Below are positions 1-7,546 of a DNA stretch of 52,021 bases, piece after piece. The translations under genes were made by a program, and so were the position numbers. A model generated the notes under the pieces. It searched no databases. It was given only the letters and a program-made list of their open reading frames with translations, and had not been told where the DNA came from. Source of the stretch: QPIN01 sp964472945 (GTDB lineage: Bacteria > Pseudomonadota > Gammaproteobacteria > Methylococcales > Methylomonadaceae); NCBI GenBank assembly GCA_964472945.1, contig CAYYNM010000002.1, positions 1-52,021 of the forward strand, written 5' to 3'. Positions within the stretch are counted from its first letter, which is position 1. Every line of letters begins with the position of its first letter.

Positions 1-19
1 ATAAATAACCTCATAACTT

Positions 20-47
20 TTGACTTCACCTATCGATATGCTATGGT
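20..47 (+). promoter_or_regulatory. Candidate sigma-70 promoter upstream of wzz
   Basis: A TTGACT hexamer at 20-25 and a TATGGT hexamer at 42-47 are separated by 16 bases and lie about 27 bases before the wzz start. The match to the consensus is moderate. The window begins only 74 bases before wzz, so the gene could also be read from an upstream promoter. Confidence 0.35.
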
Positions 48-74
48 TTCAAAAATCATAATAAAGAGATCTCC

Positions 75-1175
75 ATGAATTCTGATAAACAACCCTCAAA
101 CCTTACTGCGTATCAACAACCAGTCTATGAAGATGAAATAAGCTTAGTCGACATAGTTAACGTACTTTTGCGCAGAAAAAAACTTATTTTAGGGATAACT
201 ATTTTTGTTATTGGTATTGGCTTGTTCTATGCTTTTAGTCAAAAACGCGTATATCAAGTAGAAACTATATTATCCCCTCCTAGTAATGAAATTATTCAAT
301 CTTTTAATTTGCATAATCTTCAGAATATCAAGAAAAATGATATTTACTCACGTTTTACTCAAGTTATTAAGACAAGAACATTCAGGCAAGAATTTTTTAA
401 TAAATTTAATGTTATTGAAACACTTTCAGATATACCTAAAAATAAAATGACAGCAAGTGAAATTAATAAAACTTTTGAAAACTTTAGTGATTCATTAAAA
501 ATAATTAAAAAAGATAAAAAAGATAAAAAAGATAATATTAAAATTTCCTTAGAAGGGCTTGATAAAGATAAATTAGGGGGCTGGCTAGATGGTTTTGTTG
601 TACTAGCCAATAGCGCAATTGTTAATCAGATTGTGAGTGATATGCGAGCAGGGATAAATTATAAAGTTAAGGACTTAAGATTGAAAATAAAAAACAAAAA
701 ACTTTTTTACAATCAAAGACGTAAAGATGAATTAGAGCGTTTACATGATGATTATCAAATAGCAAAAAATTTAGGAATTACAGAACGCAACGACAGTAAA
801 AATATGATTTCATCTAAGAATAACTTGTCAATATATATGAACGACGCAAAACGTTATATGGAAGGTACAAAAATATTACAAGCTGAAATAAATGCATTAA
901 AAAATAGAAAGTCGGATGACATCTATATAAAAGGCTTACGTGATTTACAGGAACAGTTAGCAATGCTTGAAGTTATAAAAATTGATAAAGATAAGCTGCA
1001 AGCAGTAACTGTTGAGAAAAAAGCTGCCTTAAATATCGAACCGATTCGACCAAATAGAAAATTAATTGTCATACTTTCACTTATTTTAGGTGTGATGTTA
1101 GGAATTTTTGCAGTATTTATTATGGAGTTTATAAGTAGCTTCAAAAGACAAGCTGATAGTGTTGATGTTGTATGA
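75..1175 (+). CDS. wzz: Wzz/chain-length determinant protein
   Basis: Inner-membrane polysaccharide co-polymerase that sets the modal chain length made by Wzy. The 366-residue protein has the family layout: a cytoplasmic N-terminus with the motif EISLVDIVNVLLRRKK, a membrane segment at about residues 36-55, a long periplasmic region rich in charged helices, and a second membrane segment at about 329-351 preceded by a proline-rich PIRPNRK stretch. There is no C-terminal kinase domain, so it is the Wzz rather than the Wzc type. The ATG follows an AAAGAGAT ribosome site. Residues 145-153 are KKDKKDKKD, encoded by three perfect 9-base tandem units at 507-533. It stands first in the locus, 340 bases before the regulator pair, so it may have its own promoter. 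Family assignment is firm; the exact polymer is unknown. Confidence 0.88.
   Translation: MNSDKQPSNLTAYQQPVYEDEISLVDIVNVLLRRKKLILGITIFVIGIGLFYAFSQKRVYQVETILSPPSNEIIQSFNLHNLQNIKKNDIYSRFTQVIKTRTFRQEFFNKFNVIETLSDIPKNKMTASEINKTFENFSDSLKIIKKDKKDKKDNIKISLEGLDKDKLGGWLDGFVVLANSAIVNQIVSDMRAGINYKVKDLRLKIKNKKLFYNQRRKDELERLHDDYQIAKNLGITERNDSKNMISSKNNLSIYMNDAKRYMEGTKILQAEINALKNRKSDDIYIKGLRDLQEQLAMLEVIKIDKDKLQAVTVEKKAALNIEPIRPNRKLIVILSLILGVMLGIFAVFIMEFISSFKRQADSVDVV
507..533 (+). repeat. Three 9-base tandem repeats inside wzz
   Basis: Three perfect copies of AAAAAAGAT lie head to tail and in frame, each encoding Lys-Lys-Asp in the periplasmic part of Wzz. Because the unit is nine bases, slippage would add or remove three residues without breaking the frame. 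Confidence 0.85.
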
Positions 1176-1452
1176 ATCATCAATATAAGTAGGTCTTTAG
1201 GTTGCCTCATGAGTTTGAATATTGCGAGTAGTTGTCATTAAGAGTGAAAATACAGCATAAAATACTATAGAATTATTTAAAATAGGTTTTGCCTGTTTAC
1301 GGCTGCATATATTAAGGTAAAGAAGCCCGTAATAAGTAAAACAACCAGAAGCAGTTGCTAAGGGCAAATAGCTGGACATTCTTAGAAATCTCACCACCAA
1401 ACCCTCAAAATTGTTACGAACTGTAACATAACAGTGACTTCAAAAATAAACC

Positions 1453-1480
1453 TTGAAACAACATAATAATATGATATTGT
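1453..1480 (+). promoter_or_regulatory. Candidate promoter of the MarR-like/rfaH pair
   Basis: TTGAAA at 1453-1458 and TATTGT at 1475-1480 are 16 bases apart. Transcription would start near 1487, about 25 bases before the TTG start of the regulator gene. The -10 hexamer touches the left arm of the palindrome at 1479-1493, the arrangement expected for repression by a bound dimer. Confidence 0.4.
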
Positions 1481-1493
1481 TCAATGATTGAAC
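1479..1493 (+). promoter_or_regulatory. 15-base perfect palindrome, candidate operator
   Basis: GTTCAATGATTGAAC has two perfect 7-base arms around one central base. It sits between the candidate -10 box and the ribosome site of the MarR-like gene. MarR-family dimers usually bind such palindromes in their own promoters, so autoregulation is a reasonable inference. Binding has not been shown. Confidence 0.5.
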
Positions 1494-1512
1494 GCAAAAG
1501 GACACTGCTAAA

Positions 1513-1863
1513 TTGCAAGATGAAACAGCCTATAAATTGCTCAAACTCATAGAGGCCGAACCTCATTTGAGCCAACGCGAGATTGCGCAAAAAATGGGTG
1601 TTAGTCTTGGCAAAACTAACTATTGCCTAAAGGCTTTAATTGATAAGGGCTTTATAAAACTTCAAAATTTTTATAAAAATAAAAAGAAAAGAGCATATAT
1701 CTATTTCCTTACCCCACAGGGAATAGAAGAAAAAGCCGAAGTGACTTATCGCTTTTTACAAAGAAAAATAAAAGAATATGAAAATATTAAAGTTGAAATT
1801 GAAAGCTTAAAGAATGAAGCAGCTTCAGCAAAAGAAATAGGAATGAAAGATAGTGACAGTTAA
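1513..1863 (+). CDS. MarR-family EPS-associated transcriptional regulator
   Basis: Small 116-residue DNA-binding protein. Residues 15-65 form a winged helix-turn-helix (LSQREIAQKMGVSLGKTNYCLKAL), followed by a basic wing with KNKKKRAYIYFLTPQGIEEK and a C-terminal helix that looks like a coiled-coil dimer segment. This is the layout of the MarR-related regulators repeatedly found at the head of exopolysaccharide loci. The start is TTG; the AAAAGGA site at 1496-1502 lies at the right distance and no ATG or GTG fits better. The gene overlaps rfaH by 11 bases, so the two are co-transcribed. Its likely role is local control of this operon through the palindrome at 1479-1493. The target is inferred. 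Confidence 0.82.
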   Translation: MQDETAYKLLKLIEAEPHLSQREIAQKMGVSLGKTNYCLKALIDKGFIKLQNFYKNKKKRAYIYFLTPQGIEEKAEVTYRFLQRKIKEYENIKVEIESLKNEAASAKEIGMKDSDS

Positions 1864-2374
1864 TAATAAAAATCAGACACGCTCCTGGTATCTAGTTGTA
1901 ACAAAACCGAAATCCGAATTTAAAGCCCGAGAAAATTTGCTACGCCAAGGTTATGAAACCTATTTACCCCTCGTACAAACGTCACATCGACGTAATGGAA
2001 AAAATATAAAACGTACTGAAGCTTTTTTCCCACGTTATCTTTTTATCTCTCTCGATAAAGAAACTGATAATTGGGCACCCATTCGTTCAACAATAGGTGT
2101 TGCAGGTATGGTGCGGTTTGGTGGAATGCCAGCCGTCGTTCCTGAAAACATGATCGATAATTTGAAGAGCAATGAAAATGAATTCGGTTTGCAATCATTT
2201 GAAAAGAAAGTATTAAAGCAAGGCGATAAAGTAGAAATTATAAATGGCCCGTTTGAAGGTTATAAGGCTATTTATCAAAAAATGAAAAGCACAGAACGAG
2301 TTTCTGTTTTGTTGGATATTGTAGGAAAAAATACTCAAGTTACTTTGAGTGTGCATGAGCTTGAAATAGCTTAA
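1853..2374 (+). CDS. rfaH: RfaH-type transcription antitermination protein
   Basis: NusG paralogue that joins RNA polymerase at ops sites and lets it run through long polysaccharide operons; in E. coli it also recruits ribosomes. The 173-residue protein opens with a NusG N-terminal domain (SWYLVVTKPKSEFKARENLLRQGYETYLPL), has the FFPRYLFISLD segment typical of RfaH, and ends in a KOW-type domain at about 128-170 (KQGDKVEIINGPFEGYKAIY). E. coli RfaH is 162 residues. The start is GTG, with an AGGA site inside the upstream regulator gene. It lies only 136 bases before an ops element, so regulator and target are adjacent. The family call is strong. Confidence 0.9.
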   Translation: MTVNNKNQTRSWYLVVTKPKSEFKARENLLRQGYETYLPLVQTSHRRNGKNIKRTEAFFPRYLFISLDKETDNWAPIRSTIGVAGMVRFGGMPAVVPENMIDNLKSNENEFGLQSFEKKVLKQGDKVEIINGPFEGYKAIYQKMKSTERVSVLLDIVGKNTQVTLSVHELEIA

Positions 2375-2509
2375 AGAATGCCACCGTTGGTTCCTTCACT
2401 TCCAAGGGAAAGGTTACGACTGCATGGACGCAGGAGGTAGAGCAACGCATGGAGCAGTTGCCGAGGATGGGATGATTATAAAATCTTATACTTGCAGTTA
2501 AGCACGGTA

Positions 2510-2522
2510 GGGCGGTAGCGTG
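2510..2522 (+). promoter_or_regulatory. ops element / JUMPstart core
   Basis: GGGCGGTAGCGTG at 2510-2522 contains the full 11-base ops sequence (2511-2521) by which RfaH is recruited to paused polymerase in enterobacteria. The upstream part of the 39-base JUMPstart consensus is poorly conserved here. It lies 45 bases before fcl, in the leader of the long gene series that follows, and right after an rfaH gene. A second CGGTAG copy occurs at 2505-2510. Confidence 0.85.
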
Positions 2523-2566
2523 TTTAAAATATCAATTAGATAGAAGTTAAATTACAAAAAATTAAT

Positions 2567-3535
2567 ATGAAAAATCCACTGAAAATATATATTGCAGGCC
2601 ACCGTGGCATGGTGGGCTCTGCAATTATGAGAGTTTTACAGCAACAAGGTCAAACTGATTTTGTAACACGCACTCATGCTGAACTTGAACTTACCAATCA
2701 AGCTAAAGTTAGAGGATTTTTTGAGTCTGAAAAGCCAGATCAAGTTTATCTAGCAGCTGCTAAAGTTGGAGGTATATATGCGAATAATGCATATCCGGCT
2801 GAATTTATTTATGACAATTTGATGGTACAAGCAAATGTTATTGATGCCGCATTTAATAGTGGCGTAAAAAAACTGTTATTTCTAGGTTCAAGTTGTATAT
2901 ACCCCAAACTTGCTCAGCAGCCTATGAGTGAGAATGCATTACTTACAGGCTTACTTGAACCAACAAATGAACCTTATGCTGTAGCAAAAATTGCAGGTAT
3001 TAAGCTTTGTGAAAGTTACAATCGCCAGTATGGTGTAAGTCATGGGGTAGATTATCGAAGTGTTATGCCTACTAACCTTTATGGCCAAGGTGATAATTAT
3101 CACCCCGAAAATTCCCATGTTATTCCTGCAATGATTCGTCGATTTCATGAAGCAAAAATCAAGAAATCACCAAACATATTAATTTGGGGAACTGGTACTC
3201 CATTTAGAGAATTTCTTTGTGTAGATGATATGGCGGCTGCATCAGTATATGTAATGAATTTAGATAAAGAAATTTATGAACAATATACTCAACCTATGCT
3301 TAGCCATATTAATGTTGGTGTTGGTCATGACCTCACAATAGCAGCGCTAGCTAAAATAATAGGGAAGGTAGTTGGTTATAAGGGAAAAATTGAATTTGAT
3401 ACTTCAAAACCAGATGGTACACCTCGAAAATTAATGGATAGTACTCGTTTGAATAATCTTGGGTGGCATGCAAAAGTCAAATTAGAAGATGGACTAACGC
3501 TTGCGTATCAGGATTTCTTGAAAAACAATTGTTAA
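2567..3535 (+). CDS. fcl: GDP-L-fucose synthase
   Basis: Cytoplasmic extended SDR that performs 3,5-epimerisation and 4-reduction of GDP-4-keto-6-deoxy-D-mannose to GDP-L-fucose. The 322-residue protein shows the nucleotide motif AGHRGMVGSA at 10-19, the segment LGSSCIYPK with S108 and C110, the catalytic Tyr137 and Lys141 of EPYAVAKIAG, and the NYHPENSHVIPA stretch holding the conserved histidine near 179. These match the E. coli enzyme (Ser107, Cys109, Tyr136, Lys140, His179) with an offset of about one. It is the first gene after the ops element. The partner dehydratase Gmd, which supplies its substrate, is not in this window; it may lie outside, or the product may differ. Start at ATG. 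Confidence 0.9.
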   Translation: MKNPLKIYIAGHRGMVGSAIMRVLQQQGQTDFVTRTHAELELTNQAKVRGFFESEKPDQVYLAAAKVGGIYANNAYPAEFIYDNLMVQANVIDAAFNSGVKKLLFLGSSCIYPKLAQQPMSENALLTGLLEPTNEPYAVAKIAGIKLCESYNRQYGVSHGVDYRSVMPTNLYGQGDNYHPENSHVIPAMIRRFHEAKIKKSPNILIWGTGTPFREFLCVDDMAAASVYVMNLDKEIYEQYTQPMLSHINVGVGHDLTIAALAKIIGKVVGYKGKIEFDTSKPDGTPRKLMDSTRLNNLGWHAKVKLEDGLTLAYQDFLKNNC

Positions 3536-3566
3536 AAACATAATAAAAATCAGCGGATATATTCTA

Positions 3567-5369
3567 GTGGCAAGCAGTAATTCAACCTACCCATCTTCAG
3601 TAAAACTGATCAAGAGACTTTGGCTGCATCTCTCTCAACGTCGTCAAAAACAGTTTTGGATATTACTTGTGTTAATGGTTTTTGCTTCATTTGCTGAAAT
3701 GATTAGTATTGGTGCTACTTTGCCATTTCTTGGTGCGTTAACTGCCCCGGAATCTTTGTTTAATCATCAGTTAATGAAACCTCTTGTTGAACTACTTGCT
3801 TTAACTGAGGCAAGTCAGCTTCTTCTTCCACTAACTATTATTTTTATTTTCGCAGCTTTAGTTTCTGGAGCAATTCGATTGGTTCTTCTCTATGTTATGG
3901 TCCGGTTATCCTTTGCAACGGGGGCTGACCTTGGAATTAATATTTATAGAAAAACACTTTATCAGGAATATGAAATTCATATCGCCCGTAATAGCAGTGA
4001 AATAATCAATGGAATTATTAATAAAACAAGTTTGGTTATTCATAGTGTCATAACACCAACTTTAAGCTTAATTAGTTCAATAATAATGCTCGTGGGAGTA
4101 ATGATTGCTTTGCTTTTAATAGATTTTATTACAGCAATAACTGCTTTTGTAAGTTTTGGTGTTATTTACTGGTTAATAATTCATTTCACCCGACAACAGT
4201 TGTTCGACAATAGTCAGTGTGTAGCGAATGAGTCCAGTCGAATGATAAAGTCCTTACAAGAAGGTTTGGGCGGTATTCGAGATGTACTTATTGATGGCAG
4301 TCAAGAATTTTATTGTCGAGAATTTCAGAATGCAGATCTTCCTCTACGTCGAGCACAAGGTAATAATCAATTTATTAGTAGTAGTCCACGCTATGTATTG
4401 GAGGTGATAGGCATTACTTTGATTGCGATTTTAGCATATATCATGACTCAGCGAGCTGATGGTATCACTACTGCTATCCCTGTACTCGGTGCTTTGGCTC
4501 TTGGAGCACAAAGACTTATGCCAGCATTGCAACTTGCATATGGATCATTGAGCACAATAAAAGGTTCAAAAGTGTCATTGGTAGATGTTTTAGATTTGTT
4601 AGAGCAACCATTACCAAGTGACGCAAATATAACATTTGTATCACCTGTGGTATTTAAACAAAATATTAACTTAAATAATGTTAGTTTTCGTTATGCATCT
4701 GACGCACCATGGGTAGTTAAAGATATTAATCTCAATTTGATCAAAGGTAGTTGTATAGGTTTTATGGGGGTAACAGGTAGTGGCAAGAGCACTCTAATCG
4801 ATATTATTATGGGGCTATTGCCACCTACAGTAGGAGGACTTGTCATTGATGGACAAGAAATCACTACAGCGAATCGACGTGCCTGGCAGTCCCATATTGC
4901 CCATGTGCCACAGAACATCTATCTCTCTGATAGTACTATCGAGGAAAATATCGCTTTTGGTTTACCTAAAGATCAGATTAACTTTAAGCGTGTTCAGCAA
5001 GCAGCACGTCAGGCACAGATTGCAGATTTAATTGAAGGTTGGCCGAAAAAATATCAGACATTTGTTGGCGAACGTGGAATACGGCTTTCTGGTGGCCAAC
5101 GGCAACGCATAGGTATAGCCCGTGCTCTTTACAAACAGTCAGATGTTATTATCTTTGATGAAGCGACGAGTGCATTGGATAATGAAACAGAGCTAGCCGT
5201 GATGGAGGCAATTGAGTCTTTAGGGAGTGATTTGACTATCATAATTATTGCACATCGATTAACTACTTTGAAAAATTGTGATCAGATTATTGAAATGGGA
5301 AATAATAGCATTCTACGTGTTGGGAAGTATGATGAGCTGATTGATGCTTTTTATAAGAGAAAAACTTAA
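3567..5369 (+). CDS. ABC exporter, fused membrane and ATPase domains (PglK/MsbA-like flippase)
   Basis: A 600-residue half transporter with an N-terminal membrane domain (about five to six segments, residues 30-330) and a C-terminal ATPase. The ATPase shows Walker A GVTGSGKST near residue 401, Q-loop AHVPQ, signature LSGGQRQR near 508, Walker B with DEATSALD near 530 and an H-loop in IIAHRLTT. Proteins of this shape flip lipid-linked glycans (PglK in Campylobacter) or lipid A (MsbA). The genetic setting favours flipping of undecaprenyl-diphosphate-linked oligosaccharide, and no Wzx is seen elsewhere in the window. Start is GTG; the ribosome site is weak. Substrate is inferred from context. 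Confidence 0.8.
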   Translation: MASSNSTYPSSVKLIKRLWLHLSQRRQKQFWILLVLMVFASFAEMISIGATLPFLGALTAPESLFNHQLMKPLVELLALTEASQLLLPLTIIFIFAALVSGAIRLVLLYVMVRLSFATGADLGINIYRKTLYQEYEIHIARNSSEIINGIINKTSLVIHSVITPTLSLISSIIMLVGVMIALLLIDFITAITAFVSFGVIYWLIIHFTRQQLFDNSQCVANESSRMIKSLQEGLGGIRDVLIDGSQEFYCREFQNADLPLRRAQGNNQFISSSPRYVLEVIGITLIAILAYIMTQRADGITTAIPVLGALALGAQRLMPALQLAYGSLSTIKGSKVSLVDVLDLLEQPLPSDANITFVSPVVFKQNINLNNVSFRYASDAPWVVKDINLNLIKGSCIGFMGVTGSGKSTLIDIIMGLLPPTVGGLVIDGQEITTANRRAWQSHIAHVPQNIYLSDSTIEENIAFGLPKDQINFKRVQQAARQAQIADLIEGWPKKYQTFVGERGIRLSGGQRQRIGIARALYKQSDVIIFDEATSALDNETELAVMEAIESLGSDLTIIIIAHRLTTLKNCDQIIEMGNNSILRVGKYDELIDAFYKRKT

Positions 5370-5424
5370 TAGCAGTATTAAATAGTGAGAAGTTAACAAT
5401 GACAAATTCTAAAATAGGTAATAA

Positions 5425-6405
5425 ATGAAAAGGGCTCTCATTACAGGTGCGGATGGTTTTATCGGGTCACATCTGACAGAAATGCTTGTAGCTAAAGGAT
5501 ATAAGGTTAAGGCGCTTTCTCAGTATAATTCTTTTAACAACTGGGGTTGGCTAGAAGGTGTTAATTGCAAAGAACAAATCGAAGTGTTAACTGGCGATAT
5601 ACGTGACCCCCATTACTGTAAACATATTACAAAAGATGTAGATATCATTTTCCATCTGGCAGCACTTATTGCGATTCCTTATTCTTATGTAGCACCTGAT
5701 AGTTATGTGGATACAAATATAAAAGGCACGCTGAATATTTGCCAAGCAGCCAAAGAAAATGGCGTTGCCCGTGTTATTCATACTTCAACGAGTGAAGTGT
5801 ATGGTACTGCGCAATATGTCCCTATCGATGAAAATCACCCATTGCAACCTCAATCGCCTTATAGTGCAACTAAGATTGCTGCCGATGCGATGGCTATGAG
5901 CTTTTATAATGCTTTTGATTTACCTGTAACGATCGCAAGACCTTTTAATACTTATGGACCACGCCAATCAGCGCGTGCTGTAATCCCAACAATTATCACG
6001 CAAATCGCTACAGGTAAAAAAGAAATTAAGTTAGGAGATGTATCGCCTACTCGTGACTTTAATTATGTTGAAGATACTTGTCGTGGATTTATTATGCTTG
6101 CAGAGAGTGATGCGACCATTGGCGAGACAATTAATATTGGTTCCAATACAGAAATAAGTATTGGCGATACACTTCAATTAATTAAAGAATTAATGTCTAG
6201 CGATGTTACCTTTACGTATGATGAACAACGAAAACGACCAGAAAAGTCAGAGGTTTTCCGACTTTGGTGTGATAATAAAAAAATTGAAGAGTTAATAGGT
6301 TATAAGTCACAGATTGATATTCGAAATGGACTACAAAAGACTATTGATTGGATTACTCAAGCAGATAATCTGAAAATGTATAAAGCAGAAATTTATAATG
6401 TTTGA
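5425..6405 (+). CDS. legB: LegB-type sugar-nucleotide 4,6-dehydratase
   Basis: Extended SDR of 326 residues that begins legionaminic acid synthesis by 4,6-dehydration of a nucleotide-activated GlcNAc (GDP-linked in Campylobacter, UDP-linked in some others). The glycine-rich motif TGADGFIGSH is at 7-16, the STSEVYGTA stretch at 121-129 carries the residues near the 4-keto site, and Tyr146/Lys150 form the YxxxK motif. The LSQYNSFNNWGWLEG segment is characteristic of LegB proteins. The gene overlaps legC by 8 bases, confirming the pair. The nucleotide of the substrate cannot be read from sequence; a PtmE-like enzyme at 21072-22136 would fit the GDP route. Confidence 0.87.
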   Translation: MKRALITGADGFIGSHLTEMLVAKGYKVKALSQYNSFNNWGWLEGVNCKEQIEVLTGDIRDPHYCKHITKDVDIIFHLAALIAIPYSYVAPDSYVDTNIKGTLNICQAAKENGVARVIHTSTSEVYGTAQYVPIDENHPLQPQSPYSATKIAADAMAMSFYNAFDLPVTIARPFNTYGPRQSARAVIPTIITQIATGKKEIKLGDVSPTRDFNYVEDTCRGFIMLAESDATIGETINIGSNTEISIGDTLQLIKELMSSDVTFTYDEQRKRPEKSEVFRLWCDNKKIEELIGYKSQIDIRNGLQKTIDWITQADNLKMYKAEIYNV

Positions 6406-7546
6406 TGGTTTTATTGACTTTGTTCGAGAAATTTATGGGACAAATGATTTTATACCATTACACGAACCTCGGTTTTCTGGCAATGAAAAAAAATATTTGA
6501 TGGATACTATTGATTCTACATTTGTATCCAGCGTAGGTAAGTATGTTGATGATTTCGAATTAGCTGTTGCGGAATATACAGGTGCTAACTATGCTATTGC
6601 CACGGTAAATGGCACCGCTGCACTTCATACGGCATTAATTTTGGCCGGTGTGCAAAATAATGATGAAGTGATTACACAGTCGTTAACATTTGTCGCAACT
6701 TGTAATGCTATTCGTTATTGTAATGCAGAACCTGTATTTGTAGATGTAAGTAAAGAAACACTTGGGCTTTCAGCTGAAAGCATGTCTGCTTTTCTCGAAG
6801 AAAACTGTGAAGTGCGGAATGATGGTTATTGTTGGAATAAACGTTCTAATAAAACTGTTCGAGCGTGTATCCCTATGCATACCTTTGGATTTCCTGTTGA
6901 GTTAGATGCAATAAGTCAATTGTGCCATCGCTACAATATTACTTTAATAGAAGATGCTGCTGAGTCGCTTGGAAGTGTATATAAGGGACAACACACAGGA
7001 ACGGTAGGAAAAATTTCTGCAATAAGTTTTAATGGAAATAAAATTATTACTACCGGTGGCGGTGGCATGTTGTTAACAAATGATAAAACTTTAGCAGAGA
7101 AAGCAAAACACATTACAACCACAGCTAAAGTTATGCATAAATGGTCTTTTGAACATGATGAAGTGGGATTTAACTATCGACTACCGAACCTAAATGCAGC
7201 CTTAGGATTGGCGCAGATGGAATTATTGCCAAAAATTTTAGAAGGAAAACGTATAGTTGCAGAAAAATACCAGGAATGGGGGGAGGTTAATGGCATTGAA
7301 TTCATTAAAGAGCCTGAGCAGACAAAGGCTAACTACTGGTTAAACACCATTATAACCAAGGACTTATCTCAGCGAGATACGCTGTTGGAGCAGACAAACA
7401 ATAATGGTGTAATGACTCGTCCTGCATGGACACCGATGCATAAATTACCAATGAATTTACAATGCCAGACAACTAAGTTAACTAATACTGATTGGTTACA
7501 TCAACGGTTAGTGAGTGTGCCTAGTAGTTTGCCTCATGTTTTGTGA
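6398..7546 (+). CDS. legC: LegC family PLP-dependent aminotransferase
   Basis: DegT/DnrJ/EryC1-fold aminotransferase that places an amino group at C4 of the 4-keto-6-deoxy intermediate made by LegB. The 382-residue protein has PLP-site residues Asp186 in IEDAAESLGS and the Schiff-base lysine at about 215 in SFNGNKIITTGGGG, plus the N-terminal IPLHEPRFSGNEKKYL typical of LegC. It starts inside the end of legB and ends in an overlap with the next gene. No truncation is seen. Function follows from close resemblance and from its place in the legB-legC-neuB-neuD-legF series. Confidence 0.87.
   Translation: MFDGFIDFVREIYGTNDFIPLHEPRFSGNEKKYLMDTIDSTFVSSVGKYVDDFELAVAEYTGANYAIATVNGTAALHTALILAGVQNNDEVITQSLTFVATCNAIRYCNAEPVFVDVSKETLGLSAESMSAFLEENCEVRNDGYCWNKRSNKTVRACIPMHTFGFPVELDAISQLCHRYNITLIEDAAESLGSVYKGQHTGTVGKISAISFNGNKIITTGGGGMLLTNDKTLAEKAKHITTTAKVMHKWSFEHDEVGFNYRLPNLNAALGLAQMELLPKILEGKRIVAEKYQEWGEVNGIEFIKEPEQTKANYWLNTIITKDLSQRDTLLEQTNNNGVMTRPAWTPMHKLPMNLQCQTTKLTNTDWLHQRLVSVPSSLPHVL

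Larger units (their letters stand above)
1176..1512 (+). other. Intergenic region between wzz and the MarR-like regulator
   Basis: No convincing gene is seen here. The right half has regulatory character: an inverted repeat TGTTAC-5 bases-GTAACA at 1412-1428, an overlapping ACTGT-6 bases-ACAGT at 1420-1435, and a 15-base palindrome at 1479-1493. No GC-rich hairpin followed by a T tract is visible after wzz, so a factor-independent terminator is not evident. Confidence 0.6.

Noticed and set aside
1197..1400. 67-residue frame on the - strand between wzz and the MarR-like gene
   Set aside because: It starts with TTG, has no clear ribosome site, shows no family motif and runs against every other gene. 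It overlaps the dyads of a probable regulatory region. A relic cannot be excluded, but a real gene is not supported.
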